From contig JAKOGI010000342.1 of assembly GCA_029747015.1 (NCBI GenBank), positions 149,501 to 213,500 on the forward strand: a stretch of 64,000 bases of DNA, read 5' to 3'. This stretch comes from Carnegiea gigantea (lineage: Eukaryota > Streptophyta > Magnoliopsida > Caryophyllales > Cactaceae). Position numbers and translations under genes: made by a program. This document shows, piece after piece, positions 55,975 to 64,000 of this stretch. Below the pieces are notes generated by a model. The model was not told the DNA's origin, searched no databases, and saw only the letters and a list, made by a program, of their open reading frames with translations. The stretch's first letter is position 1. Each line of letters begins with the position of its first letter.

Positions 55975-57843
55975 ATGGCTCCCAACAACTCCTCTCAATC
56001 AAAAGCCCTCGTTCTTGCGTCCTCAATCCCTGCTCCCCGTCGCCCAATCCTGTACAAGCCTTTCAAATTCCTGAAAAGCTTGTCCCTACAATCAGTGGGA
56101 ATGGGGATGGATGATATTCCCTCCCAGTGTGGAAGGGAATTGGTGTTCCTTGTAGGGACAATTGCTTGTCCCATTAAAGTCGAGTCAGAGGGTGCACTAT
56201 CGGGGTCTCAAGAACAACTCTTGGAAACCCCTGAAGGGTTTAATTTTGAGCCCTGTTCTTCTGGGTTGTTTCCTGACACAGCGACAGAAACAGGAGCTGC
56301 CTCTGTCGAAGGTGTGTATGTGGAGGATCTGAATGTCGACTTCCAAGGGAAGTCGAATGAGACATCAGAGGAGAGTTTAGAGAAGGATTCTCTCCCTGAG
56401 GCTGAGACCCCCACTCCGGTCGCTCAAAATGGAGAGAAAAGGAAAAGGGTGAAAATAGTGGCCAGGCGTAGCAGAACGCCAAGAACAAGGCCACAAGCAA
56501 GGTCTCAGCCCTCTCAAACTCCCTCTTCTCCACAATCCTCCAAGCCTTCTCGCAAATCTGCGAGAATAGCTTTTCAATCCTCTCACCGTATCTCCAAACC
56601 CTCTTCTCCTGTCAATGAGGAGATTTCCTCCTCTTCTACCGAAGGGTTCTCGAGTTCTGACTCTGAGAACACCACCTTCAAACAGGGGACACCAGTGTTC
56701 TCCGAGTCCTCTAAAGAACAAGCCCCTCCAAAATCAACCACTAAACTTGTTGTGAAGCCCTCTCCTGCAAAAACACCCCTCAAGCGAAAGCCCAGAACAG
56801 CCCCCTACCAGAAGCTACCACCTCTGTTCCTGCCCCCAAATGCCCAAAGCAGTTCACTCCCTCTCCTATGTCTGACAAACATGCGCAGTTGCTGAAGCGC
56901 AATGTCGTCAGGAGGAAGGTAATGAATGTAAGCTTTTTCGAGGAACAGGGTCTGGGGGTGTTCCTGACCAAGTTGCGCGCTCAAGGCTGGCTCGACTTTT
57001 TTGTAAACACCCAGCTGGGGTGTTCTGTGCCTGAGTAGGCTGAGTTTTACGCCAACTGTAGTGTCAACGAAGGGGTGGTGACTAGTTTTGTGAATGGGCA
57101 ACGCATTAAGGTTGATGCGCCCACACTTGGGAAAATTTTGGGAGTATCCTCCCAAGGCTTTGACGTGTATGTGAGGGAAGACAAAACAGCCCTAGAAACA
57201 GCCAGGCTCCTAGAGGTGTCCCAATGCCTGTCAAAAACAGGGCCTGAGAACACCCCTCTCTGTTAAGAAGGGTGAAATGACCTCCCTGCACCAACTATTG
57301 TTTATGTTCACTATCAAGAACATAATTCCGCGAGGTCAATGGCGAAACTCAGCTGATGCCCTCGATCAATGCCTGGTGGACTTACTGGATCGGGAGGAAC
57401 CAATCACCCTCCCTGCAATCATGATTCGCCACATAGGGCGAATTGCGAACACCACCCGGGCCCATGATCTTGGATATGGGTTTCTGCTGACAAGGGTGTT
57501 TGAGCACCTTGGGATAGTGCTCACACGGCGAGTGGAGGCCCAAGTCATTGATGAGATTGGGATTGACACTCTGCTTGGGTGTGGCTATGAGGTTGGCGAA
57601 GGGTCAATCTCCAAACAGGGTCGTCGACCACCTCGACCACCTGTTTCTGGGCAACCTTCCATCAAACTTGAGGCTGTTTTTGAGGACAATGCTCGCCTCA
57701 AGGATGAGCTCTTAGCTGTCAAGGCTGCTCTTGCTGAGGAGCAAGCCCTCTCCGCCAAACACCATGAGGAATCGCTTGCCCTTCTCTCTATTCTTGCCCC
57801 CAGCATTCCTCCTCTGCAAACGAGACCACCCCCTGCAACCTGA
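55975..57843 (+). pseudogene. Sirevirus 2 accessory (env-like position) gene, broken
   Basis: It starts MAPNNSSQSKALVLASS with a leader-like ATG context (AACAATGGC). Frame 1 is open to 56895, then similarity to Sirevirus 1 moves to another frame from about 56870 (VVRRKVMNVSFFEEQGLGVF), with a TAG at 57036 inside it, and back to the first frame at about 57260-57843 (MTSLHQLLFMFTIKNIIPRG, IMIRHIGRIANTT). The protein has the same order: YKPFKFLK, a Ser/Pro/Lys-rich middle with GEKRKRVKIVARRSR and RKSARIAF, then the Transposase_32-like C-terminal domain and a KLEAVFEDNARLKDELL heptad-like segment. No signal peptide or membrane helix is visible. Sequence identity with the Sirevirus 1 gene is highest in the C-terminal domain and basic clusters. 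Confidence 0.75.
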
Positions 57844-58112
57844 TTCTCTAGGCTGTTCTCTTATCTCCTTCCATCTTCGTTTTTGGCATTGTACTGTTTT
57901 TAATGCAATATCTCCTTAATGATGCTTCTTGCACCTTCTGCTCTATATTTCTTTTCTGGCATTCATACTGTTGTTTATGCTTTTTAATGATGCCAAAAGG
58001 GGGAATAAGACCATATGAATAAAACCATATGACGTGCTCTATGACCTGGCACCTAGAGGATCCCTATCAGCATTAAACGTTGTTAAGCTTTTTAATTTTG
58101 TCAATATGGTCA
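57844..58112 (+). other. Sirevirus 2 3' UTR, non-coding
   Basis: No reading frame. CCAAAAGGGGGAATAAG near 57993 is a second polypurine-like tract, at a place equivalent to Sirevirus 1. Confidence 0.5.
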
Positions 58113-58180
58113 CTTGGTTTGTCATCATCAAAAGGGGGAATTTGTTGATTATATTTAGTTTTGATGATAACAAATCCAAG
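58113..58180 (+). promoter_or_regulatory. polypurine tract and hairpin at 3' LTR border
   Basis: The tract AAAAGGGGGAAT precedes LTR start TGTTGA at 58143. Left arm 58113-58133 (CTTGGTTTGTCATCATC...) pairs imperfectly with right arm 58159-58180 (...GATGATAACAAATCCAAG) inside the LTR. Confidence 0.75.
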
Positions 58181-59597
58181 AGTAACATATTTGTCTAAGT
58201 AATGTTGTTCCAAATAAGCTCTCCAAACAGGGCCTATTACACCGTTGTTCCTACACCGCTGTTTGTGATATTTTATTAACCTGGTGGCTAAATGTTGAGA
58301 ACAAGTCTTAGGAACAGGTTCCGAGCTTCAGTGACACAAGATCAGCAAACAACACATATGGTTTAAGTCTTGAGGAACATTCAGCTACACAAGATCACCC
58401 AAGGAATCAAGGTGACCAAGGTGTTTTGGAGCAGCATATTCACTCTTGACAAGACAACTAATTCTTACAAGGAGTCTTGGTTAATTTAGTTTTTATCTTT
58501 TAGACTATTGTTAATATGCCAATCTTGAAAGTATCATTTTTAGTACTTCTTGAAAACAGTTTTCGAAAAGTTGCTTTGGGACACCATTTCCAAACAACCC
58601 TGCAAACAGGGTGCCTAGGGTGTTCTCAAAAACTACAGCAGCTACATCAGTCTTATCTGGAAATTTGCTTTGGTTGGCCGCCAGATCTAAAAAGATTTGT
58701 TTTGAATTTGAAAAATTGCAAAACCATTTTTGCTAAAGATTTCTCTTGAAAGATTCTTATCCCTTATTTTTAGGTCTTGATTGAATTTGGGATAAATCAA
58801 GATTTTATCCTTTTCAAGCTAGATTACTCGGCCAAGATATTTTAAGAAAATCTTCTCTCCTCTCTTAGCCGTTGGAAATCTTTGGTGAATCTTCTAAGCG
58901 ACTAAAATTAGAGGATTTTCCCTATCTTTTGAAAAGAATAGCTGTTGGGTTGTGCGTTTAAATATTAAAATTCTCTCTCCCATTTGACAATCCGGTTTTT
59001 ACAAAGAAGTAAGAGATTTTTAGAGCTGAATTTCAAAGAGAAAAATCGTGAGAAGATTGTGCTTAACTGAGCTTTCAATTTCTTGGCATAATAGGACTTC
59101 ATTGTACCTTACATCTGCTTAAGTCAGAAGCACCCCAGTAAGGTGTTTTGTACCCCTGTTCTTAGAACAGAAAGTGAGTGAGTGCGTCCTCAGTCGTGTG
59201 GACTTTGGACGTGTCCTATCTGGTGAGATTGGACGTGGTGTAACCTGTCTTAGGGAAGAAGGTTACATGGGTTACAAGTTGTAACAAGCAGTGTTGCTTT
59301 TGTACCGTTAGTGAAGTGGTTAAATCCTACACGAGGTAGGTCATGGTTTTTCACACCTCAGTTGGGCTAGAGGTGTTTTCTACGTAAAAATTGTGTGTGC
59401 TTTATTTCCGCATTTATTACTTTGAATTTCGCTACTGAATCAATTGAGAACAACCACTACGAACAAGGCGTAAGGTTGTTTGTGATTTACAAACAATCTC
59501 TGCAATCAAGTGCTACGGTTGTTTATCAGTTATTAGGCGAAAATCGACCACCACAATTCACCCCCCTCTTGTGGTTGTGTACTCTTGGAATTCAACA
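58143..59597 (+). repeat. 3' LTR of Sirevirus 2
   Basis: It starts TGTTGATT and ends TTCAACA, followed by the target duplication CAACT. It matches the 5' copy closely. Confidence 0.92.
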
Positions 59598-59602
59598 CAA
59601 CT

Positions 59603-60340
59603 TAAAGAGTACTTTACTCTTGTCACAGATGATTCACCTATAAGATCTCACTGTTACAAGACCATTTGAGATTAAGCATTTCCTAATCCAAATGCTTCAT
59701 CATCTTATGAGTTAGAGCTAGAAAATCCTTTCAAGCATGTTGATGCATTTTTAGTGATTTGTTCCATTGTTTTCTTAAATAATATCTCTGATGATGCTCT
59801 TCATCTGAGTCTTTTCCCTTTTTCTTTGAAAGGTAAAACTAAGGCTTGGCTAGATACTAAGACAAATATCACCACTTAGGCCCAAATGCAAAAGGAATTC
59901 TTAAAAAGAAAGTTTCTTTATTGGTAAATTGACTGCTTAAAGACGTGTTATGACCACTTTCTTGCAAAACAATAATGAAGAATTACATGAAATTTGGGAA
60001 ACATTTAAAGAGTTATCGCGAAGTTATCCTCACCATGAGGATCCTATGTGGCAACTCATCCATAGGTTTTATTCACGCTTAGATGAGCATAATAGGCAGA
60101 TGGTTGATGTATCTTATGGTGCTAGTTTTTTGTATAAAACTCCTAAAGAAACTTTGGAATTGTTTGAGCATTTGAGTGAAAATTCACATTTACATGCCAC
60201 TTCCTCCCATTTGATTTGGGTAGACAATTAGAAAGTAAGGGGATTTATGCAGTTTCACATTCAGTTGACTTTTCTAGTAAACTTAATGCTTTAACTAAGA
60301 AATTTGATTAATTGTTGTCTATAAATAAAAAGTCTAATGT
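59603..60340 (+). pseudogene. gag: Athila-like gag
   Basis: The frame resumes right after Sirevirus 2 with LKEYFTLVTDDSP, then NPFKHVDAFLVICSIVFLNN, LFPFSLKGKTKAWLD and, after stops and frameshifts, MTTFLQNNNEELHEIWETFK with YPHHEDPMWQL (59950-60231). The FPFSLxGKAKAWLD and ELxEAWERFKELxRxCPHH patterns are the Athila Gag signature. It would build the particle, but it is clearly dead here. Confidence 0.75.
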
Positions 60341-61279
60341 CGCTTTCACAAGATGTGTGTTCAATTTGTGCTAGACTCATGCATGCTTCTATTGATTATC
60401 CTTGTGTTGGTAATTCTGACTATATGGCTAAACAAGTAAATGGTGTTTAAGGATTTCTTCTAACTTATAATCCTTATTCTAATACCTATAATCCTGGTTG
60501 GAAGAATCAAGCTAACTTTTATGGAGCTCTCAAACTGTTGAGAATCCACAAGCATAGTCTAACAAACGTACTTCAAATGTACTTCTCTTGGTTTCCAAAA
60601 CTAGAGAGATACTCTTCGTATCCCATTAAGCTCCATCTAAGAGCTCTGATCTAAGCAAGGTGATTTCTTCCCTTGTTACCTTCAATTACGTTATGCAAAA
60701 TGTTGATTCTAAGCCATAAGAAATTGAATATAAAATGTATGTTGTTGATCCCACTCACAATCTATAGCTACATTGGAAGCCTAACTTGGACAAGTGGCCA
60801 TAGCTACAATGAAAAGAGAAGAAGGAAATCTTCTGAGTCATCCCACTAAAGGTCAACAATTTGAATAATTGGAAGCTATCATGGTCCTTACGCGTTGCAA
60901 AGAAGTAGATAACAAAGTGAGTGAAAAGGAAGATGATGAAGAAGAAAGGTCGAAGACCATTGAGAATGACCATGAAACTGAGAAAGAGACTAATTCATTC
61001 CTTTTCCCCACTGTGTATGATCTATTATCACTTATAAGCAAAGGTTCCCTTAACCTCAAGCTTTGGATGCACCATTCCCTTCTAAGAAAGATAAGAAAAG
61101 ATATGACACTTTAGAGACCTTTACGCAAGTTAAGGTCAATCTTCCTCTTTTCGAAGCAATAAAATAGACCCAATTTATGCTAAGTTTCCTAAAGACAAGT
61201 GCACTTTTAAAAGGAAGTCTGAAGATTACAAGGCTAAAAAGGTTCTTCTAAGTCAACAAGTAAACGATTTCATGCTACA
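60341..61279 (+). pseudogene. Athila-like gag C-terminus and linker (degenerate)
   Basis: Degenerate coding with many stops. An acidic Glu/Asp/Lys-rich stretch, MVLTRCKEVDNKVSEKEDDE near 60882, is typical of the linker before the Athila protease. No knuckle was recognised. Confidence 0.5.
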
Positions 61280-61560
61280 CTAGTAATCATAAAATTAAAA
61301 CGGTGGTCTTTGATTTGGGTTGTAATGTTAATTTGATATCTATTATGAATACTCAGAGTTTAGATTGGGTGAACTGAAACCTTCTAACAGCGCCTTTGAG
61401 TTTTCTTGTAGGTTAGTTAGGACTCCTAGGGGATAAATAGACAGTGTCTTAGTTCAGATTGATGGATTCTTTATTGTTGATTTTATTATGTTGGATATGG
61501 AATCGTACATTCTGACTGCGAGTCTGGAGTGAGGGATGTCTAAGTTATGAACATGAGGTT
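61280..61560 (+). pseudogene. Athila-like aspartic protease (broken)
   Basis: Segments VVFDLGCNVNLI near 61310, VRTPRG and then VLVQIDGFFIVDFIMLDMES near 61450-61505 match the retropepsin of Athila elements (DxGAxVNLM and VxVDxFxxPxDFVVLDMEE patterns). The catalytic D-x-G is DLG. Several stops are present. Confidence 0.6.
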
Positions 61561-61594
61561 TAAGCTTAACATTTTAAAAGCTTCATCTTAACAT

Positions 61595-62600
61595 GTGTTT
61601 GAAGATGAATCTGAATGCTTTTTTGTTGCTATGATTGATGAAATGATCAAAGAGGCCTTGCCTGCTATTTTAAGCAAAGATCCCCCAGGAACATGCCTTT
61701 CTCACGATGATTTGTGGTTGTTTGACTTGAATAGTACAGTAGGTGAGATGAATTCTACTCTTGATTCCACTCCTCATCCTGAGTCTTCCTCTTGGATGTC
61801 CACTTATGAGACTCTTACGCCATTCATAAGTTCTCGTATGCCACCTTCTATTGTCTGCCTACTAACATTTGAATTGAAACCTCTCCCTGAAATCACTCAA
61901 GTTTGTGTTTCTAGGCCGTAAAGGGACCTTACCTATCATTATATCTTCTCCATTATCATGTGATCAAGAGAAACAATTGATTCATGTCTTGCATGATCAT
62001 AAGAGCGTTATTGTGTGGTCAGTTGCTGATTTGAAAGTGCTAAGTCCCACCATTTACATGCACAAAATTCACTTAGGGGGTAATGCCAAACCTATTAGGC
62101 AAATACAACACAGACTGAATCCCCCATATGAAAGAAGTTGTTAGAAAGAGGTAGTAAAGGTTTTAGATGCATGCATTATTTATCCAATTTCTAATAGTCA
62201 ATGGGTCAGTCTTGTTCCAGTGGTCCCCAAGAAATCTGGGATAACTATGGTTAAGAATAAGTATGGTGAACCAGTCTCTACTAGACATACCACAGGGTGG
62301 AGGCTATGTATTGATTATAGAAGACTAAACTTTATACTAGAAAGTGTCATTTTCCCATCCCTTCATCGATCAGATTTTGATAAAATTAGCCAGACAAAGT
62401 TTACTTTTTTTTAGATGGATATTCAAGTTACAACCAAATACTTGTTTATTCTAAGGATCAAGAGAAAACAAGTTCTATATGCTCATCAGGTACATTTGCC
62501 TACGAAAATCATGACGGATCATAGCTATAGAATACGAATCTTCCTCAAGCAGTGATAGAATCAATGATGGATGTATTGAACAAATTAAATGTCAGAAAAT
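61595..62600 (+). pseudogene. pol: Athila-like RT, truncated
   Basis: The protease-RT linker (61595-61921, ELKPLPEI) precedes RT: GRKGTLPIIISS, VADLKVLSPTIYMHKIHL, AKPIRQIQHRLNPP, then VLDACIIYPISNSQWVS, VVPKKSGITMVKNK and GWRLCIDYRRLN. Farther on come a degraded DGYSSYNQILVYSKDQEKT and GTFAYENHDG near 62425-62515, and then similarity ends near 62600 before the YVDD block. The 3' half of pol and the 3' LTR are missing, so a deletion or rearrangement joins this end to unrelated sequence. Confidence 0.8.
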
Positions 62601-63091
62601 AAAGATGAAATTAGTCATGGACACCAGATCCGCTATTGATTTTTCAGTTAGCAATGAATTGTACTGGTGAATTTGGTTCTGGAGATTCCGGGTGCAAGCA
62701 TAAATCTCAGCCGCGTTCTCGGCCATATCTATTAGAAATGGTACCTATAAATTAAAGGGGCTAAATAATGTTTAAATTCTTTTCAGCAATAGATGTTACA
62801 TCGCCTCTGCTAGTTGCAATCCTACGTGACCTGTGCATCGTTATCTCTCTTGATTTTACATTTCCCAGTAAACATACTCCCACAAAAGTAAGATTCCACA
62901 ATCCTTTATAATGAATAAAATAAATATTCTCTGTAACTCCTCATTCCCCCTTTCTCTCTCTCCTTACCGCCTCATTAATTAAAGAAAACCCAGTGGACAA
63001 TGCTCCTTAAGCCAAGCAGTCCCACCCTTAAATCCATTCGATCTCTCTGATCTTAGACGGTTATCCATTCGTCGACCATTAAAAGGATCCC
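62601..63091. other. unresolved flank
   Basis: No coding frame, LTR end or RNA gene is recognised. It is not homologous by eye to the elements above. Confidence 0.3.
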
Positions 63092-63095
63092 TAAT

Positions 63096-63120
63096 GGTGA
63101 GCCTCGTTTTTGGCTCACCA
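63096..63120. repeat. perfect 8-bp inverted repeat
   Basis: GGTGAGCC and GGCTCACC flank a T-rich 8-base spacer, so this could form a hairpin. Further GGCTCAC-like motifs follow near 63163. Confidence 0.75.
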
Positions 63121-63540
63121 ATGGGGGCACACCTATGCCATATCACCATGTGAGTCAACTTTTTGGCTCACAATCCTCACTCTCTTCAATGCAAGACTTA
63201 CTACTTTGGTCCACCAAAGAAAATAATACCTATGGACCCCACACGTAACCATATTTAATTATTTCACTTTTTATATTTTGATTTGTTATTTAGCTTTATT
63301 ATTTTAGTGAAAAATAATTTGCACATAATAATTTAATAACACAACTAACTAAAGGCGCATAATTTTTTAAAAAAACAGAAGAGTATGAATTTTAAAAAAT
63401 TCGCACATGCTTGAATGTGAAAATTACAAGAGTTTAATAATTAATAAAAAAAAAAGATACATTGGTTGACCAAAAAAAATTACAATAGTTTAGTAATTTT
63501 AAAAAAAAATACACTATAACAGTCATACAACTATCATCTG

Positions 63541-64000
63541 TCCCGCTGCCCCGAATTTCGCTTCCATATTTCTTCAATCAAGTCTGCTTGGAGAGCTGCA
63601 TGTGTGTCATGGTCGCAAACTTCTTGTGATCATTAAAACTATGCCTTATAGCATGGATGATTGTCATGTTAACAATCGGCTTCTGGACAGTACCCTCAAC
63701 AACGTCGTAGTCAGATGTAACTTCGTACCTATCCTACTCAACCTCGACAATAATGTTATGGAGTATCACACATGCCCTCATAATAAAACCGATTTCTTTT
63801 TGATCCATAAAACACGCGGGGCCTTATACAATGGAAAATCGAGCATGTAACACACCGAAGTCTCGCTTAACGTCCTTCCTAACCGACTCTTGACGTTCTG
63901 CTAAGCGTTTTTTCTTCGGCACTTGAGGAAGTGGGATAGTTTTAACAAATGTCGTCAATTTCGGATAAATTCCATCTGAAAGATAATATCCTTTCCTGTA
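63541..64000 (-). pseudogene. Harbinger (DDE_Tnp_4) transposase, C-terminal part
   Basis: Reading leftward from 64000, the minus strand gives YYLSDGIYPKLTTFVKTIPL, then ERQESVRKDVKRDFGVL, RFSIV, MRACVILHNIIVE. This is the C-terminal signature of plant Harbinger transposases (YxLxDGIYP...FVKTI, ERxFGVLQxRF, IMxACIILHNMI). The DDE Asp in SDGIYP is present. A stop replaces a residue after FSIV, in the FSIV-GPA context, and another lies after IVEVE, so it is a pseudogene. The N-terminal part lies beyond the window. Confidence 0.8.

Larger units (their letters stand above)
48932..59597 (+). mobile_element. Sirevirus 2 (Ty1/copia, SIRE/Maximus lineage)
   Basis: It has the same organisation as Sirevirus 1. 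LTRs of about 1.46 kb with TGTTGA...TCAACA ends, a target duplication CAACT at 48927-48931 and 59598-59602, a PBS, extended gag, pol, accessory gene and polypurine tract are all present. Proteins are close to Sirevirus 1, but the LTRs share only short blocks, so they are different families of one lineage. The LTR pair is very similar (two differences in the first 110 bases), yet gag has four in-frame TAA codons, pol has a TAG and three frameshifts, and the accessory gene has a TAG and two frameshifts. Confidence 0.92.
47509..62600 (+). mobile_element. Athila-like gypsy element, 3'-truncated, split by Sirevirus 2
   Basis: An LTR-like region is followed by an Athila-type primer binding site, a gag start, and, after Sirevirus 2 (48932-59597), the rest of gag, protease and the first half of RT. 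The RT stops near 62600 and no 3' LTR is seen, so the element is truncated. The left LTR boundary is not resolved and 47509 is a guess at a TGTAAC start. Heavy decay (many stops) indicates age. Confidence 0.7.
63092..64000 (-). mobile_element. PIF/Harbinger transposon, partial at window edge
   Basis: The transposase 3' end reads leftward from the window edge. A possible terminus lies at 63095, next to a TAA (63092-63094), where PIF/Harbinger elements duplicate a TAA-type 3-bp target. Only the transposase identity is secure. Confidence 0.5.

Noticed and set aside
63602..63850. 82-codon plus-strand frame at the right edge
   Set aside because: It is the antisense of the Harbinger transposase, which is readable on the minus strand.

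Overview
The window is plant nuclear DNA made almost entirely of nested, decayed transposable elements. The element set (Sirevirus-lineage Ty1/copia, Tekay chromovirus, Tat/Ogre-like and Athila-like Ty3/gypsy, CACTA, PIF/Harbinger), the initiator-Met primer binding sites and the plant splice and TATA signals point to an angiosperm, probably a eudicot (inference). I found no ordinary host gene, tRNA, rRNA or CRISPR array.

Layout. 1-4642: a faint gypsy gag remnant, then a CACTA-like DNA transposon of which only the right terminus (4642) is clear. 4643-47233: one large Tat/Ogre-like gypsy element on the minus strand. Its 3' LTR is at 4643-5424 and its 5' LTR at 41381-42912 plus 47107-47233. Gag, protease, RT, RNase H, a second (archaeal-type) RNase H and integrase run leftward from 39977 to 34110. 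Between integrase and the 3' LTR it carries a tandem-repeat 3' UTR and, on the opposite (plus) strand, remains of two intron-containing plant-mobile-domain (PMD) type genes, each preceded by a TATA box. Four younger insertions split it: a Tekay chromovirus (7870-18369, TSD AATTT), Sirevirus 1 (19279-30265, TSD CCATC), an Athila-like solo LTR (32390-33618, TSD GTGTC) and a 4.2-kb Tekay-like solo LTR (42913-47106). From about 47500 to 62600 lies an Athila-like element on the plus strand, truncated in RT and split by Sirevirus 2 (48932-59597, TSD CAACT). Past an unresolved stretch, a PIF/Harbinger transposase remnant on the minus strand runs off the right edge.

All coding regions are broken. Every nested insertion except the 4.2-kb solo LTR has perfect 5-bp target duplications (that one has 4 of 5), so the order of insertion is readable. 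The Tat element is older than the four elements inside it, and the Athila-like element is older than Sirevirus 2. In sampled stretches the Tekay LTR pair is much more diverged than either Sirevirus pair.

The most interesting signals are these. (1) Antisense PMD-type genes with their own promoters inside the Tat element. (2) An in-frame TGA at the gag/pol border of both Sireviruses, embedded in a textbook plant 3' splice site. (3) A roughly 21-bp imperfect inverted repeat that places the polypurine tract and LTR start of both Sireviruses in a loop. (4) Dense dispersed AACAGG/CCTGTT motifs in both Sireviruses. (5) A Sirevirus accessory gene with promoter-like sequence, a telo-box leader, nuclear-localisation-like clusters and no membrane segment.
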